Positions 33,542 to 41,530 of a stretch of 64,000 nt of DNA are shown here, one piece after another. The notes under the pieces were generated by a model. The model was not told where the DNA came from and made no database searches. It saw only the letters and a list, made by a program, of their open reading frames with translations. The translations under genes were made by a program, and so were the position numbers. Within the stretch, counting starts at the first letter, position 1. Each line of letters starts with the position of its first letter. This stretch comes from Allomesorhizobium camelthorni (GTDB lineage Bacteria; Pseudomonadota; Alphaproteobacteria; Rhizobiales; Rhizobiaceae), in contig NZ_JAAKZF010000021.1 of assembly GCF_011045125.1 (NCBI RefSeq), forward strand, positions 17,585 to 81,584, given 5' to 3'.

Positions 33542-34874
33542 CCGCTCAAGGATAGGGCTTGTGGAGGACGACCCGGTCATGGGCGGTTCGATCGTCCAGC
33601 GGCTCGAACTCGAAGGTTGGGCGGTCACCTGGTGGCAATCGGGCCGCGAGGCCATCGCTGACATTCCCGCGGCAGCGCACGCGCTCGACGTCGTCATCTG
33701 CGACATCCGGCTCCCGGACATGTCTGGCGAGACCGTCTTCAACGAACTCGCCAGACAGCCCAATGCGCCTCCCTTCCTGTTCGTCACCGGCTTTGGCGAA
33801 GTTGATCAGGCCGTGCGGCTGATGCGCTCGGGCGCGGTCGATTTCATGACCAAGCCTTTCGAGATGGACGACTTTCTGAAGCGCATCGAATCCGGCCGCC
33901 GGACTACAAGTTCGGGAGTCAGGCTGAAGGGCTATTATCTCGGCGAATCTCCGGCCATCCAGCACGCGGAAGATTTGATCCACCGCTACGCAAACCACGA
34001 CCTGCCCGTGCTCATCACCGGAGAAACCGGTTCCGGAAAGGAAGTGGCGGCCAGGCTGCTGCACCAGATTTCCCCTCGCGCCGCGGAGCCGTTCATGGCG
34101 GTCAACTGCGCGGCGATCCCCGCAGAGCTTCTCGAGAGCGAGATATTCGGCCACGAGAAAGGCGCGTTCACCGGAGCCGGGCGCCGGCATCTCGGCTATG
34201 CCGAGCGTGCGGGCAAGGGCACGCTCTTCCTGGACGAGATCGGCGACATGCCCCTGCCTCTGCAGGCCAAGCTGCTTCGACTCATCGAGGATAGAAGCCT
34301 GGTGCGCGTCGGCGGCGAGACACTGATCCCGTTCCGCGCCCGCATCGTGTCAGCCTCGCATCGCGAACTCGCAACTCGAGGAGGAACGAGCGGATTCCGG
34401 GAAGACCTCTATTTTCGTATCAACGTCCTGCCCGTAGAGATCCCGCCGCTTCGTCAGCGGCCGGAAGACATTGCGTGGCTTCTCGACAGGTTTCTCGCGA
34501 ACGCCGTCAGCCGCTCGGAAACGCGCATCCGCGGGTTCAGTGCGCTCGCGGAAGAGGCCGCGCTTACATATGCGTGGCCCGGCAACGTCCGTGAACTTCG
34601 CAACCGTGTCGACCGCGCCGCCGCGCTTTCGACAAGCGAATGGATCATGCCGGGCGACCTGTTTCCCGAACACGCTGCCAAGGCCGGCAGCGCTGGATTC
34701 GTGCCGCTGGCCGACGTCAGGGATGCGGCCGAACGCCGTCAGATCGAGCGCGCGCTCGAAGAGACCGGCGGCCAGATTGCCAAGGCCGCGGGTTTGCTGG
34801 CTGTCTCGCGAACCACCCTGTGGGAGAAGATGACACGGCTTGGTCTTGCCGAGCGGGCGCGTTCGGATTCCTGA
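33531..34874 (+). CDS. aioR: Sigma54-dependent response regulator AioR
   Basis: 447 residues from ATG 33531; an in-frame ATG at 33519 abuts the AGGGAGG sequence and is less likely. The receiver domain carries the phosphoacceptor Asp58 in VVICDIRLPDMSG. The AAA+ domain has Walker A GETGSGKE, the sigma54-contacting GAFTGA loop, Walker B TLFLDEIGD and the arginine-finger region FREDLYFRINVLPVE. The C-terminal Fis-type HTH is ALEETGGQIAKAAGLLAVSR. It activates aioBA from the -24/-12 promoter that follows; an enhancer-like palindrome even overlaps its own stop codon. Confidence 0.94.
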   Translation: MLPDRSRIGLVEDDPVMGGSIVQRLELEGWAVTWWQSGREAIADIPAAAHALDVVICDIRLPDMSGETVFNELARQPNAPPFLFVTGFGEVDQAVRLMRSGAVDFMTKPFEMDDFLKRIESGRRTTSSGVRLKGYYLGESPAIQHAEDLIHRYANHDLPVLITGETGSGKEVAARLLHQISPRAAEPFMAVNCAAIPAELLESEIFGHEKGAFTGAGRRHLGYAERAGKGTLFLDEIGDMPLPLQAKLLRLIEDRSLVRVGGETLIPFRARIVSASHRELATRGGTSGFREDLYFRINVLPVEIPPLRQRPEDIAWLLDRFLANAVSRSETRIRGFSALAEEAALTYAWPGNVRELRNRVDRAAALSTSEWIMPGDLFPEHAAKAGSAGFVPLADVRDAAERRQIERALEETGGQIAKAAGLLAVSRTTLWEKMTRLGLAERARSDS

Positions 34875-34909
34875 ACCCTCGGCAGTGCAACATGTTCGGA
34901 TTTCCGAAC
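34861..34909. promoter_or_regulatory. Tandem enhancer-like palindromes, probable AioR sites
   Basis: GTTCGGATTTCCGAAC (34894-34909) is a perfect inverted repeat of 7 bp around TT. GTTCGGATTCCTGAAC (34861-34876) is a second copy differing at two positions. Their centres are 33 bp apart, about three helical turns, and they lie 64-112 bases upstream of the -24 element, the normal range for sigma54 enhancer sites. The first copy spans the aioR stop codon. Confidence 0.75.
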
Positions 34910-34972
34910 GTCATTGGCTCCAGAAACCAGGCTGGTGTCGCTTTCCTCAACGCTAACAAACACTTACGTATC

Positions 34973-34988
34973 TGGCACGTCTGTTGCT
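34973..34988 (+). promoter_or_regulatory. Sigma54 (-24/-12) promoter of aioBA
   Basis: TGGCACGTCTGTTGCT matches the sigma54 consensus TGGCACG-N4-TTGCW at every defined position, with GG and GC at the required 10-bp spacing. Transcription would start about 12 bases beyond the GC, near 34998, leaving a leader of roughly 30 bases before aioB. The neighbouring sigma54 activator AioR makes the assignment strong. Confidence 0.92.
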
Positions 34989-35030
34989 TCGCATAGGACG
35001 ACCTTTGTCGTTTCATATGGGAGGAACAGG

Positions 35031-35555
35031 ATGGAACGCTGCAACAGGCTGGTCGATGTCGGCCGTCGCCAATTCTTGAGGGGAAGCGCCTTCGCCGCTG
35101 CCGGAGCGGCCGCTGCGGTATCGCTGCCAGTAACTCCGGCGAGAGCCGCACCTGGACTAGCTCTGGTCGAATACCCCTCCAACAGGCTGGCAAACATCGC
35201 CGACCTGAAACCGAACGAGCCGCTCGACGTCGGCTATCCCGATGACAATGCCCCCGGCGTCCTGCTGAAGCTCGGCACGCGCGTCGAAGGCGGAGCCGGA
35301 CCCGATGGCGATATCGTCGGCTTCTCGACCGTATGCCCGCATAAGGGCTTTCCGCTGAACTACAACGCAGAGGACCGCACGCTGAACTGCCCCGGCCACT
35401 ATTCCCGCTTCGACTGCGAGGCCGGAGGCCTTCAGATCTGGGGCCAAGCGACGCAGAACCTGCCGCAATACCAGCTTCGCGTGGACAAGAAGGGCGACAT
35501 TTTCGCGGAGGGGCTCGACGAGCTCATCTACGGTCGCCTGTCGAACGTGCTCTAG
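35031..35555 (+). CDS. aioB: Arsenite oxidase small (Rieske) subunit AioB
   Basis: 174 residues from ATG 35031 (GGGAGGAACAG upstream). The N-terminus has a Tat signal (VGRRQFLRGSAFAAAGAAAA, cleavage near ARA-APG), needed to export the folded heterodimer. The 2Fe-2S Rieske ligands are Cys-x-His in CPHKGFPL and Cys-x2-His in CPGHYSRFD. The two cysteines that make a disulfide in many Rieske proteins are Phe and Gly here, as known for the rhizobial NT-26 enzyme. AioB passes electrons from the molybdenum subunit to a c-type cytochrome in the periplasm. Confidence 0.95.
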   Translation: MERCNRLVDVGRRQFLRGSAFAAAGAAAAVSLPVTPARAAPGLALVEYPSNRLANIADLKPNEPLDVGYPDDNAPGVLLKLGTRVEGGAGPDGDIVGFSTVCPHKGFPLNYNAEDRTLNCPGHYSRFDCEAGGLQIWGQATQNLPQYQLRVDKKGDIFAEGLDELIYGRLSNVL

Positions 35556-35568
35556 GGGAGGACCAGTC

Positions 35569-38178
35569 ATGGCTTACAAACGTCAGATCGACCGCCTGCC
35601 CATCATCCCAGCAGATGCCAAGGTTCACAATGTCGTCTGCCACTATTGCATCGTCGGCTGCGGCTATCACGCCTATACCTGGGACGTGAATCGCCAGGGC
35701 GGCACAGCGCCCGACCAGAACGTCTTCGGTGTGGACCTATCGCAGCAACAGGAGGCGGAAACGCCCGCCTGGTATTCCCCGTCGATGTACAACATCGTCA
35801 AGCAGGACGGAAAAGACGTTCACATCGTCATCAAACCGGATACCGAATGCGTCGTGAACTCCGGCCTCGGCTCGATCCGCGGCGCCCGCATGGCCGAAAT
35901 GAGCTTCAGCCGGGCGCGCAACACCCAGCTTCAGCGCCTGACCGACCCGATGGTCTGGCGCTACGGCCAGATGCAGCCGACCTCCTGGGATGACGCGCTC
36001 GACCTCGTCGCGCGCGTGACAGCGGCCGTAATCAAGGAACAGGGCGATGACGGAGTGTTGGTCTCGGCCTTCGACCACGGCGGCGCCGGCGGCGGCTACG
36101 AGAACACCTGGGGCACTGGAAAGCTTTATTTCGGCGCCATGAAGGTCAAGAACATCCGCATCCACAACCGCCCGGCCTACAACTCGGAGGTTCACGCCAC
36201 GCGCGACATGGGCGTGGGTGAACTCAACAACTGCTACGAGGACGCAGAGCTCGCCGACACGATCATGGTCGTGGGCGCGAATCCTCTGGAGACGCAGACG
36301 AATTACTTCCTCAATCACTGGATACCGAACCTACGCGGGACCTCAACTGAGAAGAAGAACGCTGAGCTGCCGGACGAGCCACACGAGCCCGCCCGCGTGA
36401 TCATCGTCGATCCGCGCCGGACCGTGACGGTCAATGTCTGCGAGGTCGAGGCGGGCAAGGATCGCGTCCTGCACCTGGCGATCAACTCCGGCACGGATCT
36501 CGCGCTCTTCAACGCCTTGTTGACCTACATCGCCGAGCAGGGCTGGACGGACCGGGAGTTCATTGCCGCCTCGACCAATGACTTCGACAAGGCGCTCGCC
36601 GGCAACCGGACGACGCTGGAGCAAGCCGCTGAGATAACCGGCCTCACCGTCGAGCAGATCAAGCAAGCGGCAGCCTGGATCGCTGAACCAAAGGAAGGAA
36701 AACGGCGGCGGACGATGTTCGCCTACGAGAAGGGACTGATCTGGGGCAACGACAACTACCGGACCAACGGCGCACTCGTAAACCTCGCCCTGGCGACGGG
36801 AAACATCGGCCGCCCCGGCGGTGGTTGCGTCCGCCTTGGCGGCCACCAGGAGGGCTATTCGCGGCCCTCGGACGCGCATGTCGGGCGACCCGCCGCTTAC
36901 GTCGACCAGTTGCTGATCCAGGGCAAAGGCGGCGTACACCACATCTGGGGATGCGACCACTACAAGACGACGCTCAACGCGCACGAGTTCAAGCGACGGT
37001 ACAAGGAGCGAACCGACATGGTGAAGGACGCCATGTCATCTGTCCCCTATGGGGACCGCCAGGCGACCGTGGACGCGATCATGGGCGCAATCCGCGAAGG
37101 CGGCTTGTTCTCGGTCGACGTGGACATCATCCCGACCAAGATCGGCCAGGCGAGCCATGTCTGGCTGCCTGCCGCGACCTCGGGCGAGATGAACCTCACC
37201 TCAATGAACGGCGAGCGGCGCATGCGGCTCACCGAGCGGTATATGGACCCGCCTGGCCAATCGATGCCGGACTGCCTGATCGCCGCGCGGCTGGCCAACA
37301 ACCTCGAACGGGTTTTCCGCGAGGCGGGCGACACTGCGGTTGCCGACCAGTTCAAAGGCTTCGACTGGAAGTCCGAAGAAGACGCCTTCATGGATGGCTA
37401 CCACCAGCACGAGAAGGGCGGCGAGTTCGTCACCTATGCCCGTCTGCGTGCGATGGGAACCAACGGCTTCCAGGAGCCGGCGACTGGACTGGAAACCACC
37501 GGTCCCGTGGCGGCTGGAACTTCGACCGGTGAACCCGGTGAGGTCCTCGGCGGCCCGACCATCGAGGGCGCACGTGGGAAGGAGCCGGTGCAGGAGGCGG
37601 CACCGACCAATGCCGGGGCTGCGCCGACGCCGCCTGCCGGAAGCGAGCGTATCGTCGGAACCAAGCGACTTTACGCCGACGGCAAATTCAACAAGGAGGA
37701 TGGCAAAGCTGTCTTCATGGAGACGCAGTGGCGGGGCCTGCAGGCAGCTGGCAAGCAGGCGGAGAAGGACAAGTTCGCCTTCCTGATCAACAACGGCCGC
37801 ACCAACCATGTCTGGCAGAGCGCCTACCTCGACCAGCAGAATGAGCTGGTCATGGACCGCTGGCCCTATCCCTTCATCGAGATGCATCCCGCCGACATGG
37901 AGGAGTTGTCGCTAAAGCAAGGCGATCTGGTCGAAATTTACAATGACAACGGCTCGACCCAGGCAGCTGTGTATCCGACACCGACGGCGAAGCGGAAGGA
38001 AACCTTCATGCTGTTCGCTTATCCCACCGGGGTGCAAGGCAACGTCGTGTCGGCTGGGGTAAACGAGTTCATCATCCCGAACTACAAGCAGACATGGGCG
38101 AACATCCGGAAAATCTCCGATGCACCGGAGAGCGTGAAGCACCTCTCGTTCAAGTCGCAGGAATACCCAGCGACCTGA
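35569..38178 (+). CDS. aioA: Arsenite oxidase large (molybdopterin) subunit AioA
   Basis: 869 residues, ATG preceded by GGGGAGGACC. Near residue 24 the motif VVCHYCIVGCGYH gives Cys-x2-Cys-x3-Cys for the 3Fe-4S cluster, distinctive for AioA among DMSO reductase family enzymes; HNRPAYNSEVHATRDMG, GANPLETQTNYFLNHW and RPGGGCVRLGGHQEGY are further family segments. Residues about 634-697 form a Gly/Pro/Ala-rich low-complexity insert with acidic residues, outside the catalytic core. It oxidises As(III) to As(V) at a bis-MGD site and has no signal of its own, being exported with AioB. Confidence 0.96.
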   Translation: MAYKRQIDRLPIIPADAKVHNVVCHYCIVGCGYHAYTWDVNRQGGTAPDQNVFGVDLSQQQEAETPAWYSPSMYNIVKQDGKDVHIVIKPDTECVVNSGLGSIRGARMAEMSFSRARNTQLQRLTDPMVWRYGQMQPTSWDDALDLVARVTAAVIKEQGDDGVLVSAFDHGGAGGGYENTWGTGKLYFGAMKVKNIRIHNRPAYNSEVHATRDMGVGELNNCYEDAELADTIMVVGANPLETQTNYFLNHWIPNLRGTSTEKKNAELPDEPHEPARVIIVDPRRTVTVNVCEVEAGKDRVLHLAINSGTDLALFNALLTYIAEQGWTDREFIAASTNDFDKALAGNRTTLEQAAEITGLTVEQIKQAAAWIAEPKEGKRRRTMFAYEKGLIWGNDNYRTNGALVNLALATGNIGRPGGGCVRLGGHQEGYSRPSDAHVGRPAAYVDQLLIQGKGGVHHIWGCDHYKTTLNAHEFKRRYKERTDMVKDAMSSVPYGDRQATVDAIMGAIREGGLFSVDVDIIPTKIGQASHVWLPAATSGEMNLTSMNGERRMRLTERYMDPPGQSMPDCLIAARLANNLERVFREAGDTAVADQFKGFDWKSEEDAFMDGYHQHEKGGEFVTYARLRAMGTNGFQEPATGLETTGPVAAGTSTGEPGEVLGGPTIEGARGKEPVQEAAPTNAGAAPTPPAGSERIVGTKRLYADGKFNKEDGKAVFMETQWRGLQAAGKQAEKDKFAFLINNGRTNHVWQSAYLDQQNELVMDRWPYPFIEMHPADMEELSLKQGDLVEIYNDNGSTQAAVYPTPTAKRKETFMLFAYPTGVQGNVVSAGVNEFIIPNYKQTWANIRKISDAPESVKHLSFKSQEYPAT

Positions 38179-38191
38179 CGCCGTCTCACGC

Positions 38192-38226
38192 GATCCCGCC
38201 GCGGCCCCAAAGGCTTCGGCGGGATC
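38192..38226 (+). terminator. Hairpin downstream of aioA, possible terminator
   Basis: GATCCCGCCG (38192-38201) pairs perfectly with CGGCGGGATC (38217-38226) around a 15-base loop, 13 bases after the aioA stop. The following GTCTTGTC is only weakly T-rich, so a rho-independent terminator is plausible but not clear-cut. The rest of the 345-base gap to arsR holds no gene. Confidence 0.55.
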
Positions 38227-38503
38227 GTCTTGTCAGGACGGCGCAACGCCCGAGGAGGCCGACATCGAAACCGCCACCGCCGCCCTCGCAAACGAAGCTG
38301 CGGCGCAGGTGCCGACGGCAGGGTCATCCCGTTGATATCGCCGCCGCCAATTGTCGCCCTCTAGAGAAGGCCGATCTCGTAGCGGCCAACCCGCATCAAA
38401 TCACCCGACCTCATCCAAACGGTTCGCAGGCCTGGATGCGCGCAGGCCCCGTGGTCTCCCTTTTTCCTTTCTCGGCTGTCTCAATGTCACAATGCTGTCT
38501 CGA

Positions 38504-38523
38504 ATATCGTTGATTATGGATAT
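38504..38523 (+). promoter_or_regulatory. Probable ArsR operator/promoter region
   Basis: ATATC (38504-38508) and GATAT (38519-38523) form an inverted repeat with a 10-base AT-rich spacer directly before the arsR ATG. ArsR operators are usually imperfect inverted repeats of this kind at the promoter. No Shine-Dalgarno sequence is visible, so arsR may be translated from a leaderless or very short-leader transcript. Confidence 0.4.
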
Positions 38524-38856
38524 ATGGATAAGAAACTCGCATTGGCGGCACTGGCATCACTTGGACAGGAAACTCGCCTGGACATCTTCCGGCTTCTCGT
38601 CAAGGCGGGCGCGGAGGGCGTGCCTGCCGGCGAGGTCGCGTCCCGGCTGGGGGCAGTTCAGAACACCACTTCCGCGCATTTGAAAATCCTCCATCACGCA
38701 GGCCTGGTCCGTGCCGAGCGGGACGGCCGCATCGTGCGCTACGTCGCCGACATGACCGGATTCCGCGACCTGCTCGCCTACCTGATGGAAGATTGCTGCA
38801 ACGGTTCGCCGGAGCTTTGCCGTCCTGTGATCAACGCTGTCACCTGTGAGTGTTAG
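38524..38856 (+). CDS. arsR: Arsenic-responsive repressor ArsR
   Basis: 110 residues, a classic small ArsR/SmtB winged helix (LGQETRLDIFRLLVKAG, then recognition helix NTTSAHLKILHHAGLV, wing RAERDGRIVRYV). There is no CxCxxC in the DNA-binding helix; instead Cys91, Cys92 and Cys99 near the C-terminus, plus a terminal CEC, offer a three-thiolate As(III) site similar to the C-terminal type known from Acidithiobacillus ArsR. It is expected to repress the following arsC-aqpS-arsC genes and arsH until arsenite or antimonite binds. Confidence 0.92.
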   Translation: MDKKLALAALASLGQETRLDIFRLLVKAGAEGVPAGEVASRLGAVQNTTSAHLKILHHAGLVRAERDGRIVRYVADMTGFRDLLAYLMEDCCNGSPELCRPVINAVTCEC

Positions 38857-38869
38857 AAAGGATCCGCCA

Positions 38870-39379
38870 ATGAGCGACCAACCATTCAACGTGCTTTTCT
38901 TGTGCACCGGGAATTCGGCCAGGTCCATTCTCGCCGAGGCGATCCTGAACCGGGTCGGCCAAGGCCGCTTCAATGCGTTCTCCGCCGGATCACAGCCGAA
39001 AGGCGAGGTGCATCCCTATGCGCTTCAGCTGCTCAAGAGCCTCAACCATGATGTCTCCTTTGCCCGCTCGAAAAGCTGGGAGGAGTTCGCCGCGCCGGGC
39101 GCGCCGGAGATGAACTTCGTCTTCACCGTTTGCGACAATGCTGCAAATGAAGCCTGTCCGGTATGGCCGGGGCAGCCGATGACGGCGCACTGGGGCGTGC
39201 CGGACCCTGCGGCGGTCGATGGCACCGAGGCCGAGAAGCATTTGGCTTTCGCCGAGGCTTACCGGATGCTCAACAGCCGCATTTCGATCTTTACCAGCCT
39301 TCCGATGGCGTCAATCGACAAGCTCGCCCTGCAGAAGCGGCTCGACGAAATCGGCCAGAACCTGCCAAAGGCGGGATGA
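38870..39379 (+). CDS. arsC: Arsenate reductase, low-molecular-weight phosphatase type
   Basis: 169 residues from ATG 38870 (GAAAGGA upstream). It has the LMW-PTPase loop LCTGNSARS (Cys-x5-Arg) at residues about 11-19, and CDNAANEACPVWPG, matching the two further cysteines of thioredoxin-coupled arsenate reductases, then the acid Asp in WGVPDPAAVDG. It reduces As(V) to As(III) in the cytoplasm. It follows arsR by 13 bases and overlaps aqpS by ATGA. A second, unrelated arsenate reductase lies after aqpS. Confidence 0.9.
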   Translation: MSDQPFNVLFLCTGNSARSILAEAILNRVGQGRFNAFSAGSQPKGEVHPYALQLLKSLNHDVSFARSKSWEEFAAPGAPEMNFVFTVCDNAANEACPVWPGQPMTAHWGVPDPAAVDGTEAEKHLAFAEAYRMLNSRISIFTSLPMASIDKLALQKRLDEIGQNLPKAG

Positions 39380-40071
39380 GCGCGGCTGTTGATTTGCCGC
39401 GCCGTCTGGCGGCCGAGGCGCTGGGCACGGGCATCCTCGTTGCAACCGTGATCGGCTCCGGCATCATGGCGGATCGGCTGACGGACGATGTCGCGCTCGC
39501 GCTGCTCGGCAACACACTGCCGACCGGCGCGATCCTGGTAGTGCTGATCTCCATCCTCGGCCCGCTCTCTGGCGCGCATTTCAACCCGGCCGTCACGCTG
39601 GTCTTTTCCCTTCGACGAGAGATCGCCGCGAGCGAGGCGCTCGCCTACTGCGCGGCACAGGTGGCGGGCGGTGTTGCCGGCACGCTGCTCGCGCACGCCA
39701 TGTTCCAACTGCCGATCTGGCAGGCCTCGACCACGGTGCGCAGTGGCGGCGCGCAATGGCTGGCGGAAGGAGTCGCGGCGTTCGGCCTCGTCTTCACCAT
39801 TCTCGCCGGCCTCCGCTTCCGCTCCGACGCGATCCCCTGGCTGGTCGGCCTCTACATCACCGCCGCTTACTGGTTCACGGCCTCAACCTCCTTCGCCAAT
39901 CCGGCGGTCGCCATTGCCCGCGCCTTCTCGGACACATTCGCGGGCATTCGCCCGATCGACGTGCCGGGGTTTGTCCTTGCCGAACTCCTCGGCGCGGTTT
40001 TGGCGCTCGCGCTGGCCAGCTGGATGCTTGCCGAACCGAAACCTATACAGCAGACAAGGCCTGCGGAATGA
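39376..40071 (+). CDS. aqpS: Aquaglyceroporin AqpS (arsenite channel)
   Basis: 231 residues with six membrane helices and two NPA boxes, HFNPAVTL in the first half and SFANPAVAIAR in the second. The arrangement arsR-arsC-aqpS-arsC-arsH resembles the Sinorhizobium meliloti ars operon, where AqpS replaces ArsB/Acr3 and lets internally made arsenite flow out down its gradient. Four-base overlaps with both flanking reductase genes support the coupling. No ArsB, Acr3 or ArsA is encoded in the window. Confidence 0.92.
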   Translation: MSAAVDLPRRLAAEALGTGILVATVIGSGIMADRLTDDVALALLGNTLPTGAILVVLISILGPLSGAHFNPAVTLVFSLRREIAASEALAYCAAQVAGGVAGTLLAHAMFQLPIWQASTTVRSGGAQWLAEGVAAFGLVFTILAGLRFRSDAIPWLVGLYITAAYWFTASTSFANPAVAIARAFSDTFAGIRPIDVPGFVLAELLGAVLALALASWMLAEPKPIQQTRPAE

Positions 40072-40490
40072 CTGTCACCATCTACCACAACCCGGAATGC
40101 GGGACCTCGCGCAACACGCTGGCCATGATCCGGCAGTCCGGCGAGGAGCCGGAGGTGATCGAATATCTGAAGACGCCGCCTTCGCGTGAGAAGCTGGTCG
40201 AGCTCATCGCGGCCATGGGCATCACCCCGCGCCAGCTCTTGCGCGAGAAGGGCACGCCCTATGCCGAACTCGGGCTCGGCGATCCGAAATGGAGCGACGA
40301 CGAGTTGATCGATTTCATGTTGGCGCACCCGATCCTCATCAACAGGCCGATCGTAGCCACGCCCAAGGGCACGAGGCTGTGCCGGCCGTCGGAAGCTGTC
40401 CTCGACATCCTGCCCAATCCGGACATCGGTCCTTTCACGAAAGACGACGGCGAGGTCGTGATCGACGCGTCTGGAAAGCGCGTGCGCTGA
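40068..40490 (+). CDS. arsC: Arsenate reductase, glutaredoxin type
   Basis: 140 residues from ATG 40068, overlapping the aqpS stop. The fold is thioredoxin-like with the single catalytic Cys in IYHNPECGTSRN (residue 11 or so), followed by RNTLAMIRQSG; ILINRPIV with the cis-Pro region and TPKGTRLCRPSE hold the arginines that bind arsenate in plasmid R773 ArsC. It reduces As(V) with glutathione and glutaredoxin. Together with the LMW phosphatase type enzyme it gives two electron routes for the same reaction. Confidence 0.93.
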   Translation: MTVTIYHNPECGTSRNTLAMIRQSGEEPEVIEYLKTPPSREKLVELIAAMGITPRQLLREKGTPYAELGLGDPKWSDDELIDFMLAHPILINRPIVATPKGTRLCRPSEAVLDILPNPDIGPFTKDDGEVVIDASGKRVR

Positions 40491-40517
40491 AGCTATTTCG
40501 ATTTCGTCGAGGCAGGG

Positions 40518-40562
40518 TTGACCCGCACCCGGTACCATCTATATTTCCAAGTATATCGAAAT
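40518..40562 (+). promoter_or_regulatory. Sigma70-type promoter with ArsR-like operator before arsH
   Basis: TTGACC (40518-40523), a 16-base spacer and TATATT (40540-40545) form a good sigma70 promoter. An inverted repeat ATTTC (40543-40547) / GAAAT (40558-40562) overlaps the -10 element, which is where an ArsR repressor would act. arsH is therefore probably transcribed separately from the arsR-arsC-aqpS-arsC run. Confidence 0.6.
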
Positions 40563-40601
40563 TAGGCTGCGCCGTGGAGCGCGGATGCCCGGAGTTCTGC
40601 A

Positions 40602-41336
40602 ATGACCGATGCCGCATGTCCGATCGACACCTTCCCGAACATCGACGAGGACCAGTTCCAGCCCATCGACCCGGTCGCGCTCTTCGACGCGCCGCGCGCC
40701 GCCCATCCGCCTCGGATCCTGATGCTCTACGGCTCCTTGCGGGAACGCTCATATTCGAGGCTGGCGACGGAAGAGGCGGCGCGAATCCTGCGGAGGCTCG
40801 GAGCCGAAGTGCGCATCTTCAATCCTTCCGGTCTGCCGCTTCCGGATTCCACGCCGACCGATCATCCCAAGGTCAAGGAGCTTCGCGATCTGTCGTTGTG
40901 GTCTGAGGGGCAGGTCTGGTGCTCGCCGGAACGTCACGGATCAATGACGGGCATCATGAAGGCCCAGATCGACTGGCTGCCGCTGTCGCTCGGCGGCGTT
41001 CGCCCGACCCAGGGCCGCACGCTTGCGGTCATGCAGGTCTGCGGCGGCTCCCAGAGCTTCAACGCCGTCAACCAGCTTCGGATCCTCGGCCGCTGGATGC
41101 GGATGTTCACGATCCCCAACCAGAGCTCGGTCGCCAAGGCGTTCGCCGAATTCGACGAGGCTGGGCGGATGAAGCCCTCCTCGTACTACAACCGCATCGT
41201 CGACGTAATGGAGGAACTGGTGAAGTTCACCCTGCTGCTGCGCGACCGTGCCGGCTACCTGACGGACCGCTACTCCGAACGGGTCGAAAGTGCGGACGAG
41301 GTGGCCAAGCGGGTCAACCAGCGGAACATGACCTAG
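40602..41336 (+). CDS. arsH: ArsH, NADPH-dependent FMN reductase
   Basis: 244 residues. It is a flavodoxin-like fold with the FMN-binding loop [11 protein letters not shown], the segment [21 protein letters not shown] and [23 protein letters not shown], all characteristic of ArsH. ArsH oxidises trivalent organoarsenicals and helps resist oxidative stress. It has its own promoter with an operator-like repeat and closes the ars set. It overlaps the small convergent gene at 41333 by four bases. Confidence 0.95.
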   Translation: MTDAACPIDTFPNIDEDQFQPIDPVALFDAPRAAHPPRILMLYGSLRERSYSRLATEEAARILRRLGAEVRIFNPSGLPLPDSTPTDHPKVKELRDLSLWSEGQVWCSPERHGSMTGIMKAQIDWLPLSLGGVRPTQGRTLAVMQVCGGSQSFNAVNQLRILGRWMRMFTIPNQSSVAKAFAEFDEAGRMKPSSYYNRIVDVMEELVKFTLLLRDRAGYLTDRYSERVESADEVAKRVNQRNMT

Positions 41337-41530
41337 GAAGCGTCGTCGCGAGTTTCCTCATACATGCTCCATGAGAGTTCCACCAAGCTCAAGAGAACAT
41401 CTTCCTTGCTCCAGCCCGCCGTGACTGCAGTTTGGACAATTTCCTGGATCAGCGGACGCAATCGGCGTTCACATTCGACCAGCAACTCATCATTTTCAGT
41501 GGGAGGGCTGGCGAAGTCGAATTTGGCCAT
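41333..41530 (-). CDS. Small conserved-type hypothetical protein
   Basis: 65 residues, acidic and helical ([47 protein letters not shown]). AGGTGA lies about eight bases upstream of the ATG. The amphipathic composition and a good start site suggest a real gene; no domain is recognised. It converges on arsH with a four-base overlap of stop codons. A regulator or adaptor role cannot be inferred. Confidence 0.5.
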   Translation of the reverse strand: MAKFDFASPPTENDELLVECERRLRPLIQEIVQTAVTAGWSKEDVLLSLVELSWSMYEETRDDAS

